Assembly: GCA_019055375.1 (NCBI GenBank) | Contig: JAHQIW010007087.1 | Span: forward strand, 186,001 to 250,000 | DNA from: Parelaphostrongylus tenuis | Taxonomy: Eukaryota; Nematoda; Chromadorea; Rhabditida; Metastrongylidae | Direction: 5' to 3' | Length of the DNA stretch: 64,000 bases | Part shown: positions 1 through 11,200 of the stretch, piece after piece | How positions within the stretch are numbered: the first letter of the stretch is position 1 | Layout: every line of letters begins with the position of its first letter | Program-made: the position numbers and the translations under genes | The notes under the pieces: generated by a model | Told to the model about the DNA's origin: nothing | Database searches by the model: none | What the model saw: the letters and a program-made list of their open reading frames with translations, nothing else

Positions 1-490
1 CATTTTCTTGTGAACATTTTGGTATACTGCGTATACTTGTTTTGAGATGGAAATGTTTTTGAAGCAAATTCGCTTGCTAGTTATGAACGAATGGCTTGTA
101 GAGGGGAATGCTAGTGAAGTAGCACACAAAATCAACGAGCTTCCTTTAGACGGCACGAACGCGGCTGATCCTCTGAACTGTTTTCTCCAACTTTGAACTT
201 GTGGACCACTTCCTAGCCGTCTTTTCTGCAATCGTATCATCGCCCCCAAGCTCCATTAATTATTTGCGCCGTTCCACTAACATCTTCCCCTACGCACCAT
301 TCGTGAATAAAAAGCAAGGCAATTCGTTCCCATGACAGCTCCATCTTAAAGCAAGTATAGACAACATGTATACCAAATCTTCGCAAAAAATACGCAGTTA
401 CGATGCCAAAATCACGTAATCTTGACACTTCTGTTTAATAAATTTGATGTTTATTTCTTTAGTACCAAGGCTTGTGAAACGACTCAATAA
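1..490. mobile_element. Foldback (MITE-like) mariner remnant, cut by the window start
   Basis: Two short stretches with the N-terminal signature of a nematode mariner transposase lie in opposite orientation: plus strand from about 48 (MEMFLKQIRLLVMNEW) and minus strand ending at 428 downward (MELSWERIALLFIHEW). Nothing of the DDD catalytic domain remains. The right end near 460-485 (accaaggcttgtgaaacg) resembles the ends of the similar element at 46.6-47.2 kb. I infer a non-autonomous foldback element made from two inverted copies of the 5' part of a bandit-like mariner; its left end is outside the window. Confidence 0.6.
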
Positions 491-984
491 TATACCACAC
501 TGTGAGGATCCCAGCACTTCTCGCATCCGGATCACATGGTCGCACTCATCATCCAACAAGGTCTTCAGGTTTTTGAGCGCAGATCTGAGTGCTCCTTGTG
601 GATTTTCGTCTTCCCAATGGATACTTAAATACTAGTCAAATAGCCTTTGTCTGAAATCCTGGAACATTTTTGCTGCAGCGATCTTTTTTTGTGTAAAAGA
701 CATAAATTGAATTTCAAATTTACGAATTTGATTTCCAGTGAAACCAACATTGAACTTGATCGATGAGCTTATCAGCAGCCTCACATACACATAGAAAACC
801 GGAAAAGAAATCCTAAATTCTTCTCATTGATGATGAACAAAAACATAAAAGAAAAATAAAATGTTACACACATGTGCTAAGAGTATCATTAAAATCATCT
901 GAAAGTGTAGAAACAATTTAATATGTGTGATGCAAAGTAGAAATCGCAAATTTATCGAATAATAATTTTTTTTTCAACACCGTT
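491..984. other. No gene recognised
   Basis: AT-rich sequence with short ORFs only. No splice-bounded exon or known repeat was recognised on either strand. Confidence 0.4.
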
Positions 985-1215
985 CATTGAGTGATCATTC
1001 CACTTGAAACACAATGTAAAATGTTCGTTGTCGCCAATTCTTGGTATAAGGAACTGAGCGCCTCGAGAGGATTGGCTAAAGACGAAGGGTACTGCCGACT
1101 GATGAGACCGTCAAGGTCGAAACACGTGTATCGGGCTCTACAAGTCAGCCCATTTAACAGACCACATAACATGCTGGCTAAAATAATAATAATGAGATAT
1201 ACTGGAATAATTGTT
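985..1215 (+). repeat. Partial copy of the CACGTG foldback repeat family
   Basis: The stretch carrying cacgtgtatcgggctctaca, followed by a 'cagaccacataacatg' block and 'aataataatgagatata', recurs at 12.9-13.7, 37.8-38.2, 48.5-48.7 and 54.35 kb. The 142-residue plus-strand ORF here is repeat sequence, not a gene. Confidence 0.65.
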
Positions 1216-2170
1216 TTCTTGGCACGATCCGTCATCACAAAGAGCTGTGCGATTCCAAGCACTTTTGCATTCAATTCTTTACCTCACAGTCGTCCTTTAC
1301 AAAGGTCCTTGAATATTTCACGTCTTCTTACGACCACTTACAACCACTGTGTAGTAGTATACTGGTCAAGACGAATCACAATTTCATTTTGCGTATTACC
1401 ATTAGTCCTCAATATTTAATTCTATTTTTACTCATTATCAAGAAGGAGAATCATTTAGCCTCATTGTGATTAACAAATACTTCCATGGATGATTAAGCTA
1501 ATTTTACATAGTTTTGAAGATTCCGTCGCCCTAACTAGGCTAAATTTTCATACTTTAAACAGCATTTACTTGAGCCACTCGTTGAAAGTTATGTTGCGCC
1601 CCTCTGAATAGAGCTCCGTTCTCGCGTTAAGTTGAATCCAAGTTTCAACGCTAATCGATTAAGATCTTTAAACAAAGGCTGTATTAACTTAATCATCTAA
1701 AAAACACTGCTTTTTCACTGCTTGTTATGTCCAAAGAATTAAGCATTGCCTGAGCAGAAACTAAAATGATAAGGCCACTTTTATCGCTCAGATTCTGAAG
1801 GAAGCCATTGTGCGCTGTACTCTGAATCGTTGCAATCTGACATATATCATGAAGGTTATTTGCATGCTTAGATGACTCATCTTAATTACTACTCAGCGCA
1901 ATTTGTCTTGATTTTTATTTTGAGCAATCAGTGTACGTAGTGATGGTCTGCTTCAAACGTTGTGACTTGCACGATGCTCATTCCATACTCCAAACCGGCT
2001 ATCATCTGCGGGTGTAGATTGTCGACGATAGCAACAAAGACATCTGCCCACCATTTCGGTATTTATTAAACCATTAGATTCTCTTACAGTTCAATTCAAT
2101 GTTCTTTGCGTCCATTTGTCATTTGCTTATCTCATTATGTGACTGGCTTGTCTGTGTTTCACTTTCAATT
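1216..2170. other. No gene recognised
   Basis: Low-complexity AT-rich sequence between a foldback repeat and an RTE remnant. No conserved exon or structured element was recognised. Confidence 0.35.
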
Positions 2171-2171
2171 C

Positions 2172-3755
2172 TTAAATCTGTAGGCCCCGGAAACGGGATA
2201 ACTTTTGAGGACCTGTGCTACGTAAACCGGCTAGACGTTGGAAGTGCCGACTAAATTTCAGAAGGCTTTGTTCGAGTGTCCTACGGAGAGCGCGCAGATT
2301 TCTGACCTCTTTGAAGTACCAGTCCATGTTTCTGACACGCAACACAGCGCTAGAATGCATACTCAGTCGAAAAGATGAGCAATGAATTTGGGGTCCGTTA
2401 TTTGACCTATGGCTTCCTTAAAGGAGTCAGTGCGGCTCATGTTGCCCTCATTCCTAAATTTGATTCTTCTATTACGTTGTTTTCTATGCTCATTGAAGTA
2501 CCAAGGCACATATAGGAGATAGTCCTCGTAACCGATAACCATTCAGTTCGGTTTGTTCCCTTGACTGCATGATTCTCTACAAACTGAGTAGCTGCTTGTT
2601 TATGCCCTATCCAATCTATACTCGATTTGTTGAGTTCATTGAGCATTGGCCATGCTTCGCTGGTATTTCTTGAAATGACAGCAATGTCATTCGTGACACA
2701 GAGGTTTGATAGGAGTTTTTCGTCAATACTAATGCCTTTTCGTCTCAATCGAGTGACTTAATTATGCGCTGCAATGCGGCAGCCAACTGCTTTAGCGATA
2801 CTGCGTAATCTTGACAAACCCCTTTTTTCGATCCGCACAGTGAGGGCTCGATGGAAAAGTCATATCCTTGTGTTGTAAGTTTGGTAACAATCTGCTAATG
2901 TTCGTATACAGGGCAAGTCTGAACTTTCGTCGACAAGAGCTGATAAAATTGCATTCGCTATGATGCTATCAAACGCTTTTTCATAAAGGATAAAGAACTT
3001 CTTATACTCAATCAGTGTTAGAACAAAGGGAATACGGTTTATCTAACAGACTTCACTGACTCGCGATACGGCTTAGATGTGTACCGTACAACAGGATCCC
3101 TTTCGGAATTTCACTGGATTAATTAGCTGTTCCTCATCCAAGATATTCGATTTGAATGAAAAGATAATCATCGTAAAAACTTTTAGAGTGCACTTAACAA
3201 ACATATTGGACGGTAGTCGAGAAGATCTGTTCTATCACCATTTCTAGGAAGGATGTTTTTGCGCGAAATCCTCCTGAGATTTTCTCTTTCTAAAGGTATC
3301 ATGTCACATGGGTTGGCAAAAATTCGCATTAAAATACAGAAATACAACCATTCCAATATCAATTTGTTATTAGCAGAATGTAGTAACGATCCCCATATTG
3401 GTTGATGAGGGTGGATAATAAAACATAACAGTAGTAGAGATCCCGAGTAATAGAGATATTTCTTCCGACTAGAAGTTTTATGCTGTTTCTAATAACTTTC
3501 TCTGCTTATACCGATGTAGATCTTCCTGCAAAGATCTTCTGTAGCTGACATTTATTATCAGACAAGTTGAGTGTGTTTCAAGAGGTTCAAGCTCTAGTCC
3601 TTGTCTTCCTTCGAGCAACCACCCAGTGACAATGGAGATGTGATTTGAACTTTTTATTTGGCAAGTGGTGCTAGTTCGGCGCAGGTTTCATGTCCATCAA
3701 CAAGCTGCTCGGAGTCTATGATCAGGTCTTTTTTAATCAGCCAGTCATACTAGGA
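2172..3755 (-). pseudogene. Degenerate RTE-type non-LTR retrotransposon (reverse transcriptase remnant)
   Basis: Read on the minus strand, frames that change repeatedly give, in order from 3755 downward: a linker piece resembling the hookworm RTE 'DWHIEEDP' region, SLQEDLHRY, LDYRPICLLSAL (RT domain 0-1, about 3.22 kb), YEKAFDSIIANAILSALVDE (about 2.98 kb), then a piece around LLSNLCVTNDIAVISRN (2.7 kb) standing where LSNLRFADDIVLFS is expected, so the catalytic FADD motif is lost. It ends with LLKFSRHFQRLAGLRS (2.2 kb) from the C-terminal region. Many stops and frameshifts make this dead. It belongs to the same subfamily as the copies at 18.3-20.1 and 20.46 kb and differs from the better preserved subfamily at 35 and 63 kb. 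Confidence 0.8.
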
Positions 3756-5960
3756 GAGCATTTTATTTGGAACTTTCTAGGAGTACACGACTTCTTTTGC
3801 TTTTTTTTAGCTATGACAGTATTTATTTTTTAGCTTATGGTAGAATAGAGTATTCACATGTAGAATGTGGTGGTCAAGAATCGTTGAAGGCTGAATTGTC
3901 TAATTGTCGTGTGTCGGTTTTCTTGTTTTCCATTTCTTGTGAAGTAACCACGAGGAATTTGATATGACTAGCAGCCTTAAGAAGAAAGTTCAGGTCAGCA
4001 TCTAAGAAGACTGTCTCGGTGGTATAGGTGCAAAGCAAGAAGGAATCTCCGTTGCTTGTCGTGGGCGTGTGTTTTGTCCGATTTCAATAACATATCAGCC
4101 AATAAGAGATACAGTCGTCTCTCACGGTCGTCTTGATTCTACACGACCTAGGCAAGGGCACAAAGTGTGCGGAGTACTGCGGCTAAATTTTACTGAAGTA
4201 GTCACTGCTATTTCCTGGAGTTTTGAGGTTATCGCCGATCCTTTCTTGAATCGTTACCGCTTGAGCACTCGCCAACCCTTGTGAATCAGCAAGAAATTCG
4301 CTGCCTTTCAACTAGTTGATACTAAAAGACGGTAAATCCTGCTATGGCTTACTCTTGAATACGCTTCCTGTTGGAAAGATCCGTACGCTATACTATGTGG
4401 TCTGACACTCAGGAAAATCTCTCAGCCAAGACGAGGCGGTAAGTATTTGGAAATATATATTTGTTAGAAAATTTGTTTGAACTGGAAGATAGTTTGGTTT
4501 TTCTGTGCAAAAAACTATCTTAAATCACGGACTCCATGAAGCGGTCTCATTCGAAAGAGTCTTTGATACACAGTTCAACTTTTCCACTAGTCAACATTGG
4601 CTATCTAAAACACCTTCATTGGATTTTTCTAGCAGATTATTTGAAAAAAGGACTGAACTCTGTATGACTTCAAATATGGACCACTTGAAGTGCATATAAT
4701 CACCAGCCAGCTGCAGTCCAGTGGGTTTCAAGTGACTCGAGCGAGTCTCACTGAAGTCTGAAGTTGCGTTTGAGAGTAGCACAAGTAGATTCTTTCCGCT
4801 TTGAAGATTTGTTGAGCCTCGTATGCTTTTTCTCGGGTTCCAATGAAGGTCGAGATGATACCGTCAGTCTTTCACTATGTAGACATCAAAAATTTATGCT
4901 TCAACAATGGTGTAGCACAACCAACGCTTTAACAAAGTAAAATGACTTCTCTACAACATTGCATCATTCGATGTAAAGAACAGAGAAATTTTTTCATAAT
5001 AGAAATCAACGTTTATCTTGCTTTATATACAAAGGGGCCATAGAAGTGCGCAATAATTGTAACAATAACCAAAAAAGCATGAATCATGAAGTTCATAGTA
5101 TTAGATTTCTGGAATATCAAATGTCTTTTGATTTCGATAGGATTCACAAAATTTAGATAGATCTCTAAATACCTCCTAAAAAGCATAACAACGTAGAAAA
5201 GGCTTTGAAGTCAAGCGGTGCTCACTGTTTAATTTAGATAATCATTATTTCCAATGGGAATTTTGGTATACTCCATTGATTCAGTTCCTATTCAGCAATC
5301 GTTTGTAAGCCCAGACACGGTACTTGAATTCCTCGAGGTCTTTTTGACGGGGAACAACACATGGACCTCGTTGTGGATCGGCGTGGACCCGTTCTGTACA
5401 ATACATCGTGTTCAATTTTATTGTGTCCCATCTGAATGAGAAGCGTTTTTTTTTAAACTAAATGAAATATCTTTAGGCTGCGACCTTCTGCACAATCTTT
5501 TGATTCAGCTCAAGCTGTGATAAATTTCTACTGACTACTACTTCTGAGAATGAGCTCAATATTATACATATATGAAACCATAGACTAAACCGAAATTGCG
5601 GCACCGTCGATATCATACTATTTGAGGTACTGTTTGGTTATCTGTGATCTTCCAACTTTATGGAGGCAACGCGTTCTGCCTTTTTCAAAGTCTTAATGTC
5701 ATTCGATAGCCTAAATCTTAACAAATTCATATTGTGCTTCATTTCAGAAATAGCCTCTTTAGTGCGCTGTAGAAATGAAAGTGAAATTCAGTTACAAACT
5801 CCGCGCCCATTTTCTGCTCTGCTAGAGTGTGAATGACCGCGTGGATGGAATATCACACATTCGCAACAAATGGCACTAAGCGTCTCGTGTTTGTCGGTAC
5901 CCTTGTAACACTTTCGGGGCGGGGTGTTCCTGTGGTGAAACACGACCTTTTTGAAGCTCT
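3756..5960. other. Long stretch without a recognised gene
   Basis: Only short ORFs occur and none matches a known family or is bounded by convincing splice sites. Some plus-strand ORFs (3.77-3.97, 4.07-4.28, 4.5-4.7 kb) are open by chance. I see no structured RNA or terminal repeats. Confidence 0.35.
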
Positions 5961-6245
5961 TTTCCGTTGGGTGCAGATTTTCATTTAATACTTAAGAATT
6001 TATTCAAAATCCTTAGCCTCGGGAATTTCACTAATGTGCTAAATTTCGAGAAAATTTTTCTCTTGCAATATAGCAGCGAAAATAGAAATATGTTTCACAG
6101 TCAACTTATTTTGTTTGCTCGGCGGGATCTGTGTTTAGCTTGCTTGACATTTGCTGGTCAATCGATAGCTCAAAGAAATCACAATTCTGGAGCTAAAATT
6201 TGCTCCATGGCATCGACTGCTTTTAAAACCTCGCAATAAACATTC
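5961..6245. repeat. Fragment of the ~170-bp interspersed repeat family
   Basis: Contains diverged versions of the family's blocks (ataaaat/cattttgc stretches and 'tcaatcgatagc'), as in the arrays at 22.6, 30.6, 42.1, 51.1 and 58.2 kb. Confidence 0.4.
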
Positions 6246-6294
6246 AATCTAATTTTTGGGAATGTTTAAAGCCTTACCCGAGGTCGGCACCCCA

Positions 6295-6343
6295 GGGCTA
6301 TACACTCGTGTTTCGGAGGTCTCGCCTCCCTCGTCGGTAGCCC
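6295..6343 (-). ncRNA. Hammerhead ribozyme-like motif (lineage with CACGAGTG stem III)
   Basis: Reading the minus strand: GGGCTA (stem I), CCGACGA (core CUGANGA with U4 changed to C), one extra G, GGAGG / CGAGA loop / CCTCC (stem II), GAAA, CAC-GA-GTG (stem III), TA, then TAGCCC closing stem I with six perfect pairs. Only one core position departs from consensus. Cleavage would fall between TA and TAGCCC. The fold is inferred from base pairing; activity is not shown. Confidence 0.6.
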
Positions 6344-6594
6344 ACCCACTACCCACATTTTCAAAAATTTTTATTTATTATATTTATATATTTAAAATTA
6401 AAGAAGATTCATATTGAATGTCTATTGCAAGGTTTTTAAAACAGTCGATGCCATGGATCAATTTTGTTCTACCAGCCGAGATCCATCGACTAAGAAGTGG
6501 TGATGGCACAGTGTTAGTTTACACTGTGCCGTCACCACATACGCCTCCCTCTTTGCTACGGTGCAACTACGGTGCAGGGCTTAATGTAGGGCGG

Positions 6595-6650
6595 GGGCTA
6601 CTGACGACAGGAGGAGGGGGCGAGACCTCCAAAGCACGCGTGTATAGCTC
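6595..6650 (+). ncRNA. Hammerhead ribozyme-like motif, second arm
   Basis: GGGCTA, CTGACGA (a perfect CUGANGA core), a longer stem II region ending in CCTCC, AAAG where GAAA is expected, CACGCGTG (palindromic stem III), TA, TAGCTC (stem I, one mismatch). It is complementary in layout to the motif at 6295-6343; each copy has one damaged core segment, and together they define the ancestral consensus. Confidence 0.55.
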
Positions 6651-6694
6651 TGGCGTACCAACCTCGGGTAAGGCTTTGAAAATTCTCAAAATGC

Positions 6695-7335
6695 TAAAAT
6701 TTGCTTTCAGAAAGGTAGGCGCTGTAAGAACGAAGAGAACAATTACGTTTTACACTCTTCATGGTCACAAGAAATGGGTTATCACAAAAGAAATTTTCAA
6801 AGGCAATTCTAATGGAAAGAATGACCACGCGTCAAAAAATTCCCTATGTTCACATGGAAAAACACACTTGCGAAAAAGAATTCACTTTCAACAAGTTATA
6901 AGTGATTTTTTCTTAATTTGCCTATCTTTCTGTAACCATCTGATAGCCTGAGAAGTGCTGTTTATAAATAGGACATTCATAATGTACTTTACTAACTTTA
7001 AGAAGATAACGTCTGTTTTGATGTTAACTCCGTTACGTTCAACTTTACAATGGGTTTTGTTGGTAAGTCATCTAGCAAAATTTGATTTTGAGGAAGCTAT
7101 CTCGCTACGAAAAGATAGTATTATTGAAGAAACTTTCACAAGCGCATGAAAATGCTCTATTATTTTGAATCCTTATTTTCAATACGAAATCTCCGACTTT
7201 GAAAAACAACACGTTTTTGACTTTTTCACACTTTTTTCAAAGATATTGTAGGAGTGCAAATCGTAGAACGTTTCCTACAATGTATGGCTTTTAGAAGACT
7301 TATACTGGAGAATTTTTCATATCCAGCCTGAGTAA
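6695..7335. other. No gene recognised; weak repeat similarity
   Basis: AT-rich, with scattered blocks similar to the ~170-bp family (ttacgttttacactc, ataagtgatttt). No exon-like segment was found. Confidence 0.3.
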
Positions 7336-7337
7336 GC

Positions 7338-8050
7338 TTGATACAGTTCTCAGGCTATTTTCTGTTAGACCGAAACAAAAGAAGAAACATACACTTCGCT
7401 GGACAGAATGTTTCTCATGAAATTGTCAGCAATCATTCAAAAGCTCAAAATTTGGCTACCATGTTATATGCTCGGCTTATGGAAAAAGCATTTTTACAGA
7501 GCTGTAGCAAAAAAGAAAAATTTCTGCGTTTCACCACACGCATTTTTTCGCAAGAGAGAACTCTTTCCTTCGAACTGTATGCAACCGTTCGATAGCGTAG
7601 ATTCCCGTGATTCCAACGCTGCGCTTAATTTCTGAAAAGACCGCTTTGCTGTAGAGTAGCAGAGAAAATAAGATTGTATTTCACATTTGCGGCAGATCCA
7701 CTTGTCGGCCAGTGTGTGTGCTGAGTATATACTGGCCATGGATGTGGCTCACATGTGGAGTGCGTGGAGTATTTTTCTCCGCTTTGAAAGAAATACCAGA
7801 TAATACGTATGACTCTGTCACCACAAGATTTTCTCTACACATGCACATGCTTTTCGTGCTTCTAGAGAAGCAACAGTAAAAGCTCGCAGCGGGCGTATAA
7901 CATATATCTGTTCTGAATGTTATAGCGCTAAAAAAGTCCTTCTAGGACGGGCAGGTATAGTAGCCTAAAATTTAAGTTTTCTTTGATTACTAACACTCTT
8001 AGAACAGCTCTTGTTGAACGAAAGGGGTCCGTTCCTTTTTTGTTTCCCAA
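7338..8050 (+). repeat. Composite ~700-bp repeat (copy 1 of 3)
   Basis: Shares ordered blocks with 32.43-33.04 and 45.06-45.77 kb: a 'cgctggac' block, a 'cattc(a/g)aaagct' block, a 'gtttcac' block with the 'gaacagagctc'-like segment, a C/T-rich 'gtgtggagtgcg' segment, and a terminal 'gaccaggt' region. The overlapping ORFs at 7338-7739 on both strands are byproducts of this repeat. Confidence 0.5.
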
Positions 8051-9290
8051 AGAACCAGCTCGTTACTCTTGTTTTGTGAGTTCTTCTTCGAAAAGAGTGC
8101 ATTTTCTTCGACCTAATTTTCTCAACCTTTCCTGATGTTGTAGATTTTTCTATTCAAATATTAATCAAAAGCAAATTATCCTTAATCATATATTGGCACC
8201 GGTCAACCATTCGTCTTTGTTACTGAGTTTTCACTTGCTACAACAACAAGTAGTGTTTAGTGCTCTTTCACATGACTATTGATAGTTATTTGGTAGCCGA
8301 AAAAAATGGAGAATTTAGTAATGAGCTTGGAATGTGAAAAGGCCTTCTTAGACCACAGTACAAGCGTGGAGAAAGTTTCGCCTGAATTTCTGATTCATAT
8401 CGGGTTTTTTAGCACTTATTTAGAAGAGTTAGATAGTCGATACACTTCGTCGTCACAAAAAATGGCATGTGACCAAGGATATTCATATACATCTATCTAG
8501 TAAGAAAACGCACATGCATCTTAACGATCCGTATTTCTCAAGAGTAACGATATTATTGGAAATGAACATATATCAAACTCTAATTGCGTTTTCTTGTTGC
8601 GATTCTTGTAAGACGAGAGACCTTCTCTCCTTACTCTCATTCATAGATATAGGTGGTTATAGATATGTCTATTCCACAGTCAACCGTGTATCGGGCACGT
8701 TCAGTTCATTAGAGCCGACTGGTTTTTTTGCAAATAAGCCTCAAATTTCCTAGAACACTTTCATCATCATCAAAAACACAGAAAGATTTTGGCAACGATC
8801 GTTCTTAGAGGTTTAATCGATTATCTCTTCATCAGTACCCTCTTGATATGACTGAGCACAATACAGTGCAATATTGGAAGATTTTCGAAGTTTTGCCTTC
8901 TTCTAAGTTTAGTAATGTCAAATTGACTGGAAATTTCCTCAGACAACTACCACTTCAGAAGGCGCATCTCCGGAGACAATGAATGCCGAGTGATATTAAT
9001 GAACAAGCGAGATATATGAAATATTTACTTTTTTCGTGAAAAACGCCTCTGTTTTCGCCCAGAATTCTTCGGTAACGCAAAAGTATTCCCTGTTAGCGCA
9101 TGAGCTATGAATAATTTGAAGAAACTAACAAAGTTATCAAAATGGTAAAAGTAAAGGAGGACACTCATGGAAGCCATGAGAAGCAGCTAAAACGGATCAG
9201 GTCAGTGGTTTGGTCGCACTGAATCATTTTAAGAGATTTGAACTTCAGGAAGATACAGGTGATCAGCCGCGAAGGCAATCAGCTAAAAAA
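8051..9290. other. No gene recognised
   Basis: Open frames at 8.31-8.75 kb are short and lack splice-site support or recognisable homology. No repeat boundary is visible. Confidence 0.3.
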
Positions 9291-9419
9291 TCACGTAGAA
9301 CACGTAAAATCAGTGGGAATGTCAAGTGATAAAAGTTGCAACGACGAATAATGTTCATTGTAAACTACAAAAGGATATATAAAAAACAAATAGCTACAGA
9401 AAGTAAAAGAAAGGCTGTT

Positions 9420-9600
9420 ATATAATTGCATGTAGGCTCCAACATCCAAAGTATAACATAATTCAGAAATCATTGAGAGTTATTGATGAGCATCTATCGA
9501 CATGTATCGCATGCAGTATACATCATCATTTTTGACCAACTATTCATTGCTTTCTAACTTCAGCCGCTACGATAACTTCTGTGTGAGTGATTTTTTAAAG
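9420..9600 (+). repeat. Interspersed repeat with 'gcatgcagtatacatcatcattttt'-type block (copy 1 of 3)
   Basis: The segment with cgcatgcagtatacatcatc followed by a 'cattgctttctaa' and a 'gataacttctg' block recurs at 24.03-24.20 and 29.29-29.53 kb in the same order and orientation. Function unknown. Confidence 0.5.
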
Positions 9601-9639
9601 CATAAATTCAAACGATTCCGAAGCTAAAAATGATTTCTG

Positions 9640-10340
9640 AGAAGGTCTTTGTAGAACGCCGAAAAAGCGAAAAGAAGATTACGTTTTGCACTCCTAATTT
9701 TGAGGCGCGCATAACCAAAAAGTAACCCAAGTCAAATAAGTAAAGCTGCATAACACCGATTTATGCAACTTATAAATAGATAAGAATCCAGTGATGATTA
9801 AAAGATGAAAAAATGAAATGGATCATAAAAACTCGAAGTCTCAGTTTTTTATTTGGTCACAATAAAAAGCCAGTTAATTATGCTTTTATAAAGCGAACTC
9901 GTTTTTGGTGTCTCACTCAGTGGAACAATGAACATCTGAAATTTTTCCATTTTTGTCTGAATTCATCAATGATTTGCTATGATGAACTGCCCACGTTTAT
10001 AAATTGGGTAGAATAGACCATTTGCCTGAAGGCTTATGAATTTATAGGGAGTTTGGTGAAAAGGACAAAGAACAACGGGCTTTATGTTGATTTTTCAACC
10101 TTACGACCATTCATCCTAGCGTGCACCTCGGAAACTTGAATACATTACGTTTTAGGGACGGATGGTAGATCAACGCTGAACAGCTATGTAAAGATATTTA
10201 GAGAATCTTATTCCATGCTATCCAAGAAAAATCAGAAGTGTTGAGAATCTCTAAGAAAAACAGACTAAAGAATCAAACCTCATCATTCGACTCTTTTTTT
10301 TGTAGACCCTCGTTTTAAACGGTAATTCTCTGACAATGAT
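9640..10340. other. No gene recognised
   Basis: Short ORFs only (for example 9.81-10.02 kb). No motif or repeat could be assigned. Confidence 0.3.
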
Positions 10341-10377
10341 ATAACATAGGTTAAAGGGAGCGACTGAATCAAGGAAA

Positions 10378-10424
10378 TGTGGTAGTGAAGAGTCCTTGAG
10401 GACGAAACAGGCGCCTGTGTAGCA
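10378..10424 (+). ncRNA. Hammerhead ribozyme-like motif A (CAGGCGCCTG stem III)
   Basis: Layout: TGTGGTA (stem I), GTGAAGA (core, C3 changed to G), GTCC-TTGA-GGAC (perfect stem II), GAAA, CAGGCGCCTG (perfect 10-nt palindrome; stem III of four pairs or a dimer), TG, TAGCA (stem I). The C3 change and G at position 17 suggest this copy is inactive. Confidence 0.55.
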
Positions 10425-10663
10425 GTTAGACCTGATAAACGGCTCAAAGCATGTTACATCAATATCAGAGTATTATCTTTCTGAGCGGGGTCTACAAAGA
10501 AGCGATCTGAGAGAGAGGTATGATTCATTTTTACAGCCACAAGCTTGATTGCTAGTCTCTGCAATGTCAGGGGATTCTATCACCTGACTTGTGGTGATTT
10601 ATTGCTCGGCGTCAATTCCTTCATAGAGTATCCCATCTCAAGGGATCGACTAAATCAAGAGAA

Positions 10664-10711
10664 TGTGCTATTGAAGAGCCCTTGAGGACGAAAAAGGCGC
10701 CTGCCTAACAC
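10664..10711 (+). ncRNA. Hammerhead ribozyme-like motif B
   Basis: GTGCTA pairs with TAACAC (stem I, one mismatch). The core is TTGAAGA (C3 changed to T), stem II GCCC-TTGA-GGAC, then GAAA, AAGGCGCCTG in the stem III position, and CC. It is a decayed copy of motif A; compensating stem I changes relative to A keep the pairing. Confidence 0.5.
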
Positions 10712-10774
10712 TAAAACCTGACAAACGGCTCAAAATATGTTATATCATTAACAGACTAAAGAGATTTTCCAATT

Positions 10775-11060
10775 TTTCATCATGACACGCGTTTTTTACA
10801 ATTCATTCTAATAGACTGCATGATCAAAGAGAGAGATCACTTTGTGAGAAGGCCGAATTCCTCGACAATCAGCGATAGTGCGCAGGTAATAATCCGCAAA
10901 TAACCCTTCAATTTTTTTTCCAATTTCACATGTCTCTTTCCAAATAAATCGTCCCATCTTGCCAACTAGCCTATCTTGAAGTAGTCCACTTCGCTACAAG
11001 TCATTTAATGAACCTTGGTAATGGGCAGATTACTATGTAAATAAGACAGAGCAAAACTAC
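10775..11060. other. No gene recognised
   Basis: Spacer between the hammerhead pair and the Penelope-like fragment; no ORF or repeat was recognised. Confidence 0.3.
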
Positions 11061-11165
11061 TATATGTTTCCAAGACCGACTATTTGTTAACCTCGGCATG
11101 CTTCAACAATTCGTTTTTTTCTTCTCAAGCCAGACACGAGGTGTTATAATATATTTATTTAAGTA

Positions 11166-11200
11166 GCTAACGTTCGGGCAGCCTCGCCCTCTTCAGAGCC
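11166..11200 (-). ncRNA. Hammerhead ribozyme-like motif (Penelope type)
   Basis: Minus strand: GGCT (stem I), CTGAAGA (perfect core), GGGCGAGGCTGCCC (stem II), GAA (one A lost), CGTT, AGC. It lies 3' of the Penelope-like endonuclease remnant, where the element's terminal repeat is expected. Confidence 0.5.

Larger units (their letters stand above)
6255..6690. mobile_element. Inverted-repeat element with a hammerhead-like motif in each arm and a central hairpin
   Basis: A GC-rich island in AT-rich DNA. The left arm (about 6260-6350) and right arm (about 6580-6690) are inverted copies of each other over roughly 90-100 bp; both contain the block cgagacctcc and end at ggtaaggctttg. Between them lies an 18-bp hairpin (6497-6514 with 6521-6538, six-base loop). 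Each arm folds into a type I hammerhead-like structure, on the minus strand in the left arm and the plus strand in the right. No protein is encoded; the 177-residue ORF across it is noise. Confidence 0.6.
10345..10770 (+). mobile_element. Tandem pair of hammerhead-bearing repeats (retrozyme-like)
   Basis: Two direct copies of one ~110-150-bp sequence lie about 286 bp apart (10355-10475 and 10610-10765). Shared blocks include gacta/gactgaatcaa, ttgaggacgaaa, aggcgcctg and acggctcaaa(g/a)catgtta(t/c)atc. Each contains a hammerhead-like fold. The same sequence occurs twice more, convergently, at 23.35-23.66 kb. Direct repeats each carrying a type I hammerhead with tiny stem III are the layout of retrozymes; that family assignment is inference. 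Confidence 0.5.

Noticed and set aside
6418..6951. 177-codon plus-strand ORF
   Set aside because: It runs across a GC-rich inverted-repeat element with hammerhead-like folds; the reading frame follows from composition and contains no recognisable domain.
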